From Bacteriovoracaceae bacterium UBA6153 (lineage in GTDB: Bacteria > Bdellovibrionota > Bacteriovoracia > Bacteriovoracales > Bacteriovoracaceae): a stretch of DNA of 64,000 nucleotides. Each line of letters begins with the position of its first letter. Position 1 is the stretch's first letter. The notes below the pieces were generated by a model. That model ran no database searches, was not told where the DNA came from, and saw nothing but the letters and a program-made list of their open reading frames with translations. The position numbers and the translations under genes were made by a program. Shown here one piece after another: positions 41,957 through 50,247 of this stretch. Location of the stretch: positions 124,001 through 188,000 of the forward strand of contig DIUR01000023.1 of NCBI GenBank assembly GCA_002428265.1. Reading direction: 5' to 3'.

Positions 41957-42408
41957 AATTTACTTTCACTCAATCTGACTCCACTTATGAAGATATCCAA
42001 GAGCTCAGAAAAAATACGGATTGTATTTTAATTGATCATAAAAAGATGAAGTCCCAAGACTTATTCATGGTGGACGACCCTGAGTTCGATAGACGCTTAC
42101 AACCGTTGAGGCTGGTCGTTGTTAATCTCTCTGAGCTTGACCCGTACTGGAAGATCTTAAATGATCCCATGAAAAGAAACACCATGGTTATATCCCCTGA
42201 CGATGAAGTGAGAGCGCATCCAGACATTGTGCGCTTGCTGGAATCAATGGGAGTGGCATTACTTATGTCTAAGCGTAATGAGTCTCATCAGATCGACCTA
42301 GAAGGACTTACCAAAAGCCTTAAGAGCCTTCGTTTTGAAAGAGTTTTAGTGGAAGACACAATTGACTTGATCCCTGAACTTACTCAACAGGTTTTGATAA
42401 ATCGTTAA
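41953..42408 (+). CDS. Hypothetical cytoplasmic protein, coupled partner
   Basis: 151 residues, coupled to the preceding gene by an ATGA overlap. Alternating segments (DCILIDHKKM, LRLVVVNLSELD, NTMVISPDDEV, MGVALLMSK) look like a Rossmann-type or receiver-like fold without an obvious phospho-acceptor. It overlaps the convergent secreted-protein gene by 29 bp. Confidence 0.7.
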   Translation: MKFTFTQSDSTYEDIQELRKNTDCILIDHKKMKSQDLFMVDDPEFDRRLQPLRLVVVNLSELDPYWKILNDPMKRNTMVISPDDEVRAHPDIVRLLESMGVALLMSKRNESHQIDLEGLTKSLKSLRFERVLVEDTIDLIPELTQQVLINR

Positions 42409-42745
42409 TCTGCTTTTGAACTGCCGATGTATCAATCTTTTTAGCATTCACCAGCTCGACCGCTTTATCAGGATCATTTCTCACCATCCCGATGGCCGTC
42501 TCTTTTATAGCGCTGATTTGAGAATCAGACATACCACCTAATTCTTTTTTGGCCTTCTGGTAGTCGGCATCACTAATTTTTCCGCTCGACTTAAGACTAT
42601 CGAGACTTTTGCTGATCTCATCTTTTGAAACAGTAAAGTTTGCTAATGGGTCTACGTTTTCTGATTCAAGTTCAGACGCTGAAAGCGGAGACTGAAACAT
42701 AAAAAAAGATAGAAGAGTGAAGAGCAACATTTTACCAGTGATCAT
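42380..42745 (-). CDS. Small secreted helical protein
   Basis: 121 residues. A hydrophobic N-terminus (MLLFTLLSFFMFQSPLSA) is a signal peptide; the mature part is helical and rich in Ser, Lys and Asp (SLDSLKSSGKISDADYQKAKKEL). A SHOCT-like short helix-hairpin is possible. GGAG precedes the ATG. Function unknown. Confidence 0.7.
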   Translation of the reverse strand: MITGKMLLFTLLSFFMFQSPLSASELESENVDPLANFTVSKDEISKSLDSLKSSGKISDADYQKAKKELGGMSDSQISAIKETAIGMVRNDPDKAVELVNAKKIDTSAVQKQINDLSKPVE

Positions 42746-42843
42746 TATTAAGACTCCATTATGGGTGGTGTTTGCCTTAAAAATTCTAACATGAGATACA
42801 ATTGGGTAAAGTGGGCAGATTTAACTAGCAGAAATCAGGAAGG

Positions 42844-42879
42844 ATTTGGGGCAAACTCTAAATAAAAGGTGCCCCAAAT
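42844..42879. terminator. hairpin downstream of yebC
   Basis: ATTTGGGGCA pairs with TGCCCCAAAT (10 bp, 16-nt loop). It lies 19 bp beyond the yebC stop on the - strand. The T-run is poor on both strands, so termination strength is doubtful. Confidence 0.4.
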
Positions 42880-42897
42880 TCTGGTATTTTTAAGTCA

Positions 42898-43629
42898 TTA
42901 AGCTTCAGCGAAAGAGTCGTCGTATTTTACGTTGTGATAAACTTTCGTTACATCATCATCACCTTCAAGAAGGTCGACAAGCTTTGTGACAATTTTAAAT
43001 GTTTCTTTATCAATTTCTTTAAGCGTCAGCGGAACGCGCTCAAGACCTGCTTCATCAGCAGTAATTTTTAACTCATCAAGCTTCATTTGAATCGGCCCGA
43101 ATGCTTCCATTGGCCCTGATACTGTAAAGAAGCCGTCTTCTAAAACAACATCATCAGCTCCGGCATCAATCATATCTAGTGTGAAGTCATCTTCAACTAG
43201 TGTTCCTTGTGGGATTTCAAAAACAGCTTTTCTCTCAAACACGAACTGAAGACATCCAGTTGTTCCAAGAGAGCCACCGCACTTGTTAAAAAAGTTTCTA
43301 ACGTTTGCAACAGTTCTTGTTCCATTATTTGTAGAAGCTTCAACGAAGATCGCAACCCCATTAGGCCCGTATCCTTCGTAAGCGATATCTGAGTAGCCTT
43401 CATCTTCATTGCCCAGACCTTTTTTAATGGCGCGGTCAATGTTGTCTTTAGGCACGTTGTATTTACGTGATTTTTCCAGCGCGATTCTTAACATGAAATT
43501 GCTTTCGATTTCATCGCCGCCGTTTTTAACTGCTTTTGTGACTTCACGAAGACACTTTGTATACATGAGCGAACGGATCTTATCCTGATCGCCTTTTTTC
43601 TCTTTGATGTTATTCCACTTACGTCCCAT
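42898..43629 (-). CDS. YebC/PmpR-family regulator or ribosome-associated factor
   Basis: 243 residues, standard length. MGRKWNNIKEKKGDQDKIR at the start, SRKYNVPKDNIDRAIKKG, and EGYGPNGVAIFVEASTNN are diagnostic. Family members act as transcription regulators and have been linked to rescue of stalled translation. AGGAAT precedes the ATG. Confidence 0.93.
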   Translation of the reverse strand: MGRKWNNIKEKKGDQDKIRSLMYTKCLREVTKAVKNGGDEIESNFMLRIALEKSRKYNVPKDNIDRAIKKGLGNEDEGYSDIAYEGYGPNGVAIFVEASTNNGTRTVANVRNFFNKCGGSLGTTGCLQFVFERKAVFEIPQGTLVEDDFTLDMIDAGADDVVLEDGFFTVSGPMEAFGPIQMKLDELKITADEAGLERVPLTLKEIDKETFKIVTKLVDLLEGDDDVTKVYHNVKYDDSFAEA

Positions 43630-43670
43630 GGGTATTCCTGTAAATTAAAGTTTATATGTTGATAATTTTA

Positions 43671-44174
43671 TCAGTTTTTTAACGGAGCTTCAAAATAAAT
43701 AAAACCGTCACCTGTATGTTTCAGACTGATCGGCTTCCTTGTCCTGGAGAATTTCTCCAGCAAGCGCGACATTTTTAAATTACTTGTATGGTAGTCACCA
43801 TAAAAATGGGTGATTCCCACGCTGAGAGCTCGCTCAGCGATCTCATTAAAAAGCCTGCTTCCTAGACCTTTACCCTGGTAACAATCGACGATAGTGACAC
43901 CGATCTCAGCATGGGTTTTAAGTTCAGAGTTCACGATAGCTCTGATCACACCGGCAGGAAGAAGTGTCCCATCAGCGTGATGGTGGACGGCAACGTAGGC
44001 CAGGTGATTGACTTGATCGACTTCTGTTAAAAATTTCAGCTCTTTTTCTGTGAACTCTTTTTTATTGGTAAAGAATCTTTGACGGATAGATTCCGGAGAC
44101 AGCATTTTTAATCCGACTTGCATCGGAATTTTATCTGCTGGCGTAATCTGTCTTATTTCAAAAGATTCACTCAT
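43671..44174 (-). CDS. GNAT-family N-acetyltransferase
   Basis: 167 residues. The acetyl-CoA motif A appears as IVDCYQGKGLGSRLFNEIAERA (Q/R-X-X-G-X-G/A), with flanking strands AEIGVTIVD and ITHFYGDY. A substrate cannot be named. It starts 2 bp after the ABC-F stop, so both are in one unit. Confidence 0.85.
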   Translation of the reverse strand: MSESFEIRQITPADKIPMQVGLKMLSPESIRQRFFTNKKEFTEKELKFLTEVDQVNHLAYVAVHHHADGTLLPAGVIRAIVNSELKTHAEIGVTIVDCYQGKGLGSRLFNEIAERALSVGITHFYGDYHTSNLKMSRLLEKFSRTRKPISLKHTGDGFIYFEAPLKN

Positions 44175-44176
44175 TC

Positions 44177-45760
44177 TTATTGTAGTCCTAAGTAATCATC
44201 AAAAGATTTCTCAACATCGATGATAGATCCATCAGGTTGAATATCAATAATTCTATTGGCCACTGTTTGCACGAACTCATGGTCATGGCAGGCAAAGATT
44301 AAAGTTGAATCGTATTTCTTAAGTCCTTCGTTCACCGACGTAATACTTTCCAGGTCAAGGTGGTTTGTAGGTCCGTCCATGATGAGAACGTTTGGAGCTT
44401 CAAGCATCATTTTTGAGAGCATCATACGAACTTTTTCACCACCGGATAAAACGTTGGTCTTCTTCTGACTTTCTTCACCGGTAAAAAGCATTCTTCCTAA
44501 AAATCCTCTAACGAAAGATTCGTCTTTGTCTTCAGAGAAGTCTCTTAACCAGTCAACTAAGTTATATTTTCCATCGACAAAGTATTGAGTGTTGTCAGCA
44601 GGGAAGTATGATCTCTGAGCTGTTACACCCCAGTTCACAACCCCAGAATCTGGCTTCGTTACACCTGCAAGAACGTCCATCAGAGCGCCACATGCCTGGT
44701 CACTTCCAAGAAGAACAATCTTATCTGATTTTCGCACCTGGAAATTAAGATTTTTGAAAAGAACTTTTCCATCGATAGATTTAGAAAGTTTTTCAACAGT
44801 AAGAACATCTTTTCCAATTTCTTTTTTCGCTTTGAAGTGAACGAATGGATATTTTCTTGTCGATGGCTGAATATCTTCAAGAGTAATTTTATCAAGAGTC
44901 TTTTGTCTTGAAGTGGCCTGTTTAGACTTAGAAGCGTTGGCAGAGAATCTCGCGATGAAATCACGAAGCTCCTGCATTTTCTCTTCAGTCTTTTTATTTT
45001 GGTTAGACTTTAGAGTCATCGCTAGTTGAGAAGACTGGTACCAGAAGTCGTAGTTACCAGCGTAGATTTTAATTTTTCCAAAATCGATATCGGCCATGTG
45101 AGTACACACTTTATTTAAAAAGTGACGGTCATGGGATACGACAATAACTGTATTTTCAAAAGTCGCTAAGAAGTTTTCTAACCAATGAATAGCTTTCATA
45201 TCCAAATGGTTGGTAGGTTCATCGAGAAGAAGAATATCTGGTTTACCAAAAAGAGCTTGAGCTAAAAGAACCTTAACTTTTTCTCCACCGTTGAGTTCAC
45301 TCATTGTGCGAGAGAGTAATTCTTCTTTAATCCCTAGACCTGATAAAAGAGTAGCAGCTTCTGATTCCGCTTCCCATCCGTTCATCTCACCAAATTGAGC
45401 TTCAAGGTCTGCAGCTCTTAGGCCGTCGTCATCAGAGAAGTCTTCTTTAGCGTATAGTGCATCTTTTTCTTCCATGATTTCTAAAAGTTTCTTGTTACCC
45501 ATGATAACAACTTTTAAAACTTCAATGTCTTCGTATAAAAAGTGATCCTGCTTCAGGATTGAAAGTCTTTGTCCTGGAGTGATGAAGACGTGACCTGATG
45601 TACTTGGGATTTCTCCCGAAAGAATTTTTAGGAACGTAGATTTCCCTGCACCGTTGGCTCCGATAAGACCGTAGCAGTTTCCAGGAGTGAACTTAATATC
45701 CACTTCATCAAATAGTTTTCTCGCGCCATATCTCAGACCGATGTTTTGGCAAATAATCAT
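44177..45760 (-). CDS. ABC-F ATPase of the YbiT/YkpA group with degenerate second site
   Basis: 527 residues with two ATPase domains and a linker. Domain 1 is intact: GANGAGKST, LNGGEKVKV, LLLDEPTNHLD, VVSHDRHF. In domain 2 the Walker A is replaced by LGSDQACGALMD (no GKS/T) and Walker B reads LIMDGPTNHLD, Gly in place of the catalytic Glu; LSGGEKVRM is kept. The YkpA group also has a degenerate second Walker A, but the lost Glu is an extra change. ABC-F proteins act on the ribosomal E site. AGGAATT precedes the ATG. Confidence 0.9.
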   Translation of the reverse strand: MIICQNIGLRYGARKLFDEVDIKFTPGNCYGLIGANGAGKSTFLKILSGEIPSTSGHVFITPGQRLSILKQDHFLYEDIEVLKVVIMGNKKLLEIMEEKDALYAKEDFSDDDGLRAADLEAQFGEMNGWEAESEAATLLSGLGIKEELLSRTMSELNGGEKVKVLLAQALFGKPDILLLDEPTNHLDMKAIHWLENFLATFENTVIVVSHDRHFLNKVCTHMADIDFGKIKIYAGNYDFWYQSSQLAMTLKSNQNKKTEEKMQELRDFIARFSANASKSKQATSRQKTLDKITLEDIQPSTRKYPFVHFKAKKEIGKDVLTVEKLSKSIDGKVLFKNLNFQVRKSDKIVLLGSDQACGALMDVLAGVTKPDSGVVNWGVTAQRSYFPADNTQYFVDGKYNLVDWLRDFSEDKDESFVRGFLGRMLFTGEESQKKTNVLSGGEKVRMMLSKMMLEAPNVLIMDGPTNHLDLESITSVNEGLKKYDSTLIFACHDHEFVQTVANRIIDIQPDGSIIDVEKSFDDYLGLQ

Positions 45761-45963
45761 AGATAATTCCTCATTTTAGATAGACCCAGAATCTAGACTG
45801 AATGAAAGAAAAAGTCAGGGGTTTTTCAATCGAAAAATCACTATGATGAAGCGGCGATCCAAAATCTTTCGTAGACGATTAGTTTTTTGGAGGAGTATTA
45901 CTGTCAGATAACATTATTTTTATCGACTCAGTCGGTCACGATTGACCACGAGTTTGGAGAAGA

Positions 45964-46236
45964 ATGGATTTAGAAAACGCAAATACACAGGGTTTCCTGC
46001 CTAAATATGAATCAGCTAGAATTGCCGTAGAACGCGCTCGCCAAATTGTTAAAGACAACAATGAAATGATCTCAAAAATAAAGTCGGAATCCAACATTGA
46101 AGAAACCCCCGATTATGACCCGTTTTTCGAAGCGGAGAATTTTTCCCATAATGATTCTTATGCTTTTGACCTATATAAGATAAAATCATCTAACGGTGTT
46201 AAAGATTTTATTAAGAACATTTTCGGAGTTCACTAG
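45964..46236 (+). CDS. Hypothetical acidic protein
   Basis: 90 residues with GGAG 6 nt before ATG. It is helical in the first half (ARIAVERARQIVKDNNEM) and acidic in the middle (EETPDYDPFFEAENF). No family known. It lies 2 bp before a 43-residue membrane peptide, and that precedes rapA. An in-frame stretch from CTG 45901 upstream is interrupted by TGA at 45943-45945. Confidence 0.65.
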   Translation: MDLENANTQGFLPKYESARIAVERARQIVKDNNEMISKIKSESNIEETPDYDPFFEAENFSHNDSYAFDLYKIKSSNGVKDFIKNIFGVH

Positions 46237-46238
46237 TC

Positions 46239-46370
46239 ATGAGTAAAAAAAGCAGTCACAAAGGTCGCGCCCTAAGCCAGGAAGAAAAAGAACTGGGAAA
46301 AAAACGTATTTATATTATCATCGGTATGATAGTCGCGGGTCTTGCCGTCGCTATGTACTCTATGAACTAG
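46239..46370 (+). CDS. 43-residue single-span membrane protein
   Basis: ATG at 46239 follows the previous stop by 2 bp. A basic, Ser-rich N-terminus (SKKSSHKGRALSQEEKELGKKR) leads to one membrane helix (IYIIIGMIVAGLAVAMYSM) ending at the stop. The layout suggests an N-in small membrane protein. The ribosome site would be the weak GGAGT in the preceding gene. Function unknown. Confidence 0.6.
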   Translation: MSKKSSHKGRALSQEEKELGKKRIYIIIGMIVAGLAVAMYSMN

Positions 46371-46395
46371 ACTCTATTTCCAAAGGACATTAATC

Positions 46396-49095
46396 GTGAG
46401 TAATCTTATTCCCGGCCAGCGTTTCATGAGTGAGACGGAGCCAGAATTAGGTCTTGGAATTCTATCGAATGTTGAATCCAAAACTTTAAAAATATCATTT
46501 TTAGCAGCTAAAACAGAAAGAGTGTACGGCTCAAAAGGTGCACCTATAAAACGTGTTGTTTTTTCTTCAGGTGATGAAGTCACACTTCGCTCTGGAAAGA
46601 AAGTCACCATTGAAGCTGTCGTCGATCGTGAAGGTTTGGCTTTTTATCAAAGTGGAGAAGAAACTTTTGATGAAAGAGAGCTCTCAGACTCTTTAAGTTT
46701 TAACAAACCTGAAGACAGGCTCTTTAATGGCAATGTCGATTCACCGGGATTGTTTGAACTAAGATATAAAACTCTTTGGAACAAAAATCGTCTGACTCAG
46801 TCACCGGTTCGAGGTTTTGTCGGTGGGAGAATGAATCTCATTCCTCACCAGTTTTATGTGGCCGGGCAGATTGCCGATCGTCCTATTCCGAGAGTTCTAC
46901 TTGCTGATGAAGTAGGTCTTGGTAAAACAATTGAAGCAGGCCTTGCTCTTCACCATCTTATTTTATCTGAGAGAGTAAAGCGCGCTCTTATTGTTGTTCC
47001 TGACTCTCTTGTCTACCAATGGTTTATTGAGATGCTAAGAAAGTTCAATCTTTCTTTCGTGACCATGAATCAAGAAACGCATCTTGAACCCGGAACAAAT
47101 CCGTTTACTGAAAATGATTTTGTCATTGTGAATATTGGTCTTCTAAAAGGTGCGGACATGGCCCGTAAACTTATGAGTGAGGCCACATGGGATATCATGG
47201 TGGTCGATGAGGCCCATCAGTTAAAGTGGTCAGTGGATCATCCTTCGATCGAATATAAAATTGTTGAATCAATTGCTAAAAAATCAACAGGACTTCTGCT
47301 TTTAACTGCCACACCAGAGCAGCTAGGAATGGAAGGGCATTTCGCCAGACTTAAGCTTCTTGATCCCGCTAGGTTTTACGACTTCCCGAAATTTTTAGAA
47401 GAGACGACTCACTATGAAGAAGTTGCAAAAGAGGCGAGAGCACTTTTGAAAAAAGGTGATGCTGAAAGTGAAAGCAAACTAAAAGAACTTCAAGATTTGC
47501 ATGGGCCAGGAAGGATCTTTTTTAGAAATACCAGAAACAGAATGAGCAAGCATTTCTCTTTTTTCCCAAAGAGAATTTTGCACAGCTACGCTCTTGAGAG
47601 CAAAAAAACTCAGTATCTGGGACTTGAAGATGAAGAGACAATCGGAGACAGCTTCGATATGAAGCTCGACTGGTTGACGGAATTTTTAGGACGCCATCCA
47701 GGGGAGAAAATTCTTCTTATCACTAAATCAAAAACCAAAGTCATGTGTCTGGAGACACTTTTAAAAGACAGATTTCCAGGAATGAACATTGGGGCCTTCC
47801 ACTCTGGACTTTCATTTGTAGCAAGAGATCGTCAGGCCGCTTATTTTGCTGATCCTGAAGGGGCAGATATTCTTTTATGTACAGAAATTGGAAGTGAAGG
47901 AAGAAACTTTGAGTTTGCTCACCACTTAGTTTTATTTGATTTGCCAATGTATCCAGATCTATTAGAACAAAGAATTGGACGCCTTGACCGTATCGGACAA
48001 GACAGTGATATTCATTTACATGTTCCTTACATCGTCAGCTCTTATGATGAGATTTTATACCAATGGTTTAATTCAGGCTTTGATGCTTTTGTTCACTCGG
48101 CAAAAGGAGCAAGTATCGTTCATCAACAGCTCCAGTCTTTATTAGAAGAGTTCTTAAATAAACCTGAATTGTGTTTTAAAAATCCAACTGTTTTTGAAGA
48201 TTTTTTAAAAACAACCAGAGAAGAGTTCGCAACGGTTTCTCATAAGCTTGAAGAAGGTCGTGATATTTTAGTTGAACTAAACTCATTTAAAGAAGATGTC
48301 GCAAAAAGTCTGGTTGATGAAGTTAAAAAATTTGATGAAGAGTCCTCTCTCATTAATTTTATGAACGATGTTTTCCAAGAGCTGGGAGTCGACATTGAAG
48401 ACCTGGATGAAAGTACATTTTTTATCATTCCAAGTGACAATATGTACGTTCCTTATTTTCCCAATCTACCAGTGGACGGACTAAGGTTTACCTATGATAG
48501 AAAGACTGCCATTAGACGCGAAGATGTCGAGTTTTTAACTTGGGATCACCCGATGGTCGTGGGAGTCATTGATCTTATTTTGAGCAACACTTTTGGAAAC
48601 ATGAGTGTCATGATGAGAAAGAAGAGTGGCAATACTAAAACATTTATTGAAACTTATTTTAAATTGCAGGTGGTCGCGCCAAAGAACTTAAGTCCTGAAA
48701 GATTTTTTCCACCGACACCGATTAGAGTTCTGGTCGATAGCACTGGTGAGAATTTCACTGCTAAGTTCGACAAGACTGATATTGATGAGCGCATTACTGC
48801 TGCTGATGCTGAAGCACTGAGAAGGGCACGTGGACTTCCAAAGCCAGCGGTTCAGAAAGTTCTGCAAGCGGCCCATCAGCACGCTCTAGTTGAAGCTCAA
48901 GGATTAAAAGAAAAATACAAGCAGGATATGCTGGCCCATTTAAATCATGAGAAGACACGTTTATTAAAGCTTAAGGCCATTAATCCAGTGGTTCGCTCAG
49001 AAGAGATTGACTCTATCACGGCACAGATCGAAGTGCTAACGAAGTGTTTTGATGAAGCAGAAGTTGTTATGGATTCAATGAGAGTGATTTTCTAA
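46396..49095 (+). CDS. rapA: RapA/HepA-like RNA-polymerase-associated SNF2 ATPase
   Basis: 899 residues, starting with GTG after AAGGA. N-terminal Tudor-like part (GQRFMSETEPELGLGIL), SNF2 helicase with Walker A ADEVGLGKTIEAG, DEAH motif VVDEAHQL, TATPEQ and C-terminal helicase motifs (FHSGLSFVARDRQAAYF, TEIGSEGRNFEF, QRIGRLDRIGQ), then a C-terminal RapA-type region with coiled segments. RapA recycles RNA polymerase after termination. E. coli RapA is slightly longer. Confidence 0.92.
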   Translation: MSNLIPGQRFMSETEPELGLGILSNVESKTLKISFLAAKTERVYGSKGAPIKRVVFSSGDEVTLRSGKKVTIEAVVDREGLAFYQSGEETFDERELSDSLSFNKPEDRLFNGNVDSPGLFELRYKTLWNKNRLTQSPVRGFVGGRMNLIPHQFYVAGQIADRPIPRVLLADEVGLGKTIEAGLALHHLILSERVKRALIVVPDSLVYQWFIEMLRKFNLSFVTMNQETHLEPGTNPFTENDFVIVNIGLLKGADMARKLMSEATWDIMVVDEAHQLKWSVDHPSIEYKIVESIAKKSTGLLLLTATPEQLGMEGHFARLKLLDPARFYDFPKFLEETTHYEEVAKEARALLKKGDAESESKLKELQDLHGPGRIFFRNTRNRMSKHFSFFPKRILHSYALESKKTQYLGLEDEETIGDSFDMKLDWLTEFLGRHPGEKILLITKSKTKVMCLETLLKDRFPGMNIGAFHSGLSFVARDRQAAYFADPEGADILLCTEIGSEGRNFEFAHHLVLFDLPMYPDLLEQRIGRLDRIGQDSDIHLHVPYIVSSYDEILYQWFNSGFDAFVHSAKGASIVHQQLQSLLEEFLNKPELCFKNPTVFEDFLKTTREEFATVSHKLEEGRDILVELNSFKEDVAKSLVDEVKKFDEESSLINFMNDVFQELGVDIEDLDESTFFIIPSDNMYVPYFPNLPVDGLRFTYDRKTAIRREDVEFLTWDHPMVVGVIDLILSNTFGNMSVMMRKKSGNTKTFIETYFKLQVVAPKNLSPERFFPPTPIRVLVDSTGENFTAKFDKTDIDERITAADAEALRRARGLPKPAVQKVLQAAHQHALVEAQGLKEKYKQDMLAHLNHEKTRLLKLKAINPVVRSEEIDSITAQIEVLTKCFDEAEVVMDSMRVIF

Positions 49096-49105
49096 CAAGA
49101 GTCTC

Positions 49106-50050
49106 TTAGATATCTAAAAGTCCTTCAGTTTGAAGGACTTTTTTGAAGTCGTTCAAAAGTTTCAGGTCGTAGTTTCCAAGTTCATCAATCATCATATCTT
49201 TTAGCGTCTGAGTAGGAGATGTCTTGTTGGTAATAATGCGTTTATCGTAATTATTAACCAGAGATAAAATCTCCTCTGAAAGACTCAGCTTTTTCTTTTT
49301 GTTAGGGCCGAATCCACTCAAAACTTCTTCGTGATTAACAATTAATTCCATGATTGAAGCTGTCACATAGGGCTTATCTTTTAAGAGATTGGCCGCATCT
49401 TTACAGTGATGGTAATAAATTCTTTTTTCATCGTTTGTTAAAAGTTTTTTAGGCTTATAAAAAAGAGGGATATCATCTTTATGCATATTGGTGATGCCGA
49501 TATCGTGAATCAATGCGGCCGTGCCGATATCATCCATTTCTGCTTCGGTACATTTTTTTACTTCAGCAAGCTTTACGGCCAGAGCGCAAACATTTAGCGA
49601 GTGTTTGATAATTTCTTCGTTTTTTTCTACTTTTTTCCCAAAGATTTTCTTCAATGCATCCGGGTTTCCAAGGATAACCTGACGCATGCTTTTTGCGGCC
49701 TTTTCAGTGGCCTTGTAAGCACTTTCACTCCCCGGATCTTTCTGCATTCTCTCAAGAGCAGAAGAGGCAGCTCCTTCAACCATATTCACTTTCTCATCGA
49801 CTACAATGTTGGGGTTAGAGAGAGTTTCACTTAAAAGCAAATCCAAGAATTTTTGATAATTCATTTCATCTGATTCAGTGATAAAAAATTTGGCAATTTT
49901 TTGCGTCTTTAATTTTTGAAACTTATCTTCTGTTAGAGATTCGCCGCGTTTGGCGTAACAAAGAAACTGTTCTTTAAAAAAAATATAGAGATCAAAAGTG
50001 AGCTCTCTTAGAGGCTTAACTGTTGATATACGAAGAGGGGTAAATTCCAT
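49106..50050 (-). CDS. Degenerate HD-GYP-like protein
   Basis: 314 residues. N-terminal helical domain, then an HD-GYP-type domain: HSLNV (His150), ALIHDIG (His182-Asp183), YYHHCKDAA, and NHEEVLSGFGPN in place of the usual HHE..DGxGYP. HD residues for metal are present but the GYP loop is altered, so c-di-GMP phosphodiesterase activity is uncertain; it may be a binder. It has its own leaderless-type promoter. Degenerate HD-GYP proteins are common in predatory Bdellovibrio relatives. Confidence 0.8.
   Translation of the reverse strand: MEFTPLRISTVKPLRELTFDLYIFFKEQFLCYAKRGESLTEDKFQKLKTQKIAKFFITESDEMNYQKFLDLLLSETLSNPNIVVDEKVNMVEGAASSALERMQKDPGSESAYKATEKAAKSMRQVILGNPDALKKIFGKKVEKNEEIIKHSLNVCALAVKLAEVKKCTEAEMDDIGTAALIHDIGITNMHKDDIPLFYKPKKLLTNDEKRIYYHHCKDAANLLKDKPYVTASIMELIVNHEEVLSGFGPNKKKKLSLSEEILSLVNNYDKRIITNKTSPTQTLKDMMIDELGNYDLKLLNDFKKVLQTEGLLDI
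49116..49144 (+). terminator. rapA terminator embedded in the convergent gene
   Basis: AAAAGTCCTTCA pairs perfectly with TGAAGGACTTTT (12 bp, GTT loop) and runs into TTTTTT. It begins 20 bp after the rapA stop and lies wholly inside the last codons (KKVLQTEGLL) of the convergent HD gene. The same stem has TTTT on the other strand, so it may be bidirectional. Confidence 0.8.
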
Positions 50051-50084
50051 ATGACTATTCTAGGGAAAAACACAGAAATTACAA
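50051..50084 (-). promoter_or_regulatory. promoter giving a leaderless start at 50050
   Basis: On the - strand: TTGTAA (50084-50079), 16-bp spacer, TAGAAT (50062-50057), then exactly 6 nt and ATG. No Shine-Dalgarno is present. Confidence 0.5.
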
Positions 50085-50247
50085 TTTGCTTTTCGTTTAT
50101 TGTTAAAAAAGCCGCCTGATTAGTGGACTAAAGCGCTTATTGATTTATACCTACAGCGTCAAAGATCAATAACACAACTTTAAGAGATGCCAAAGGACTG
50201 GCGAATGATGTATCTTTAAGCAAATTTTTTAGAGGATTAATACCGGT

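Noticed and set aside
45943..45945. TGA as a selenocysteine codon
   Set aside because: No SECIS-like hairpin is evident directly after it and the downstream ATG has a good ribosome site of its own.
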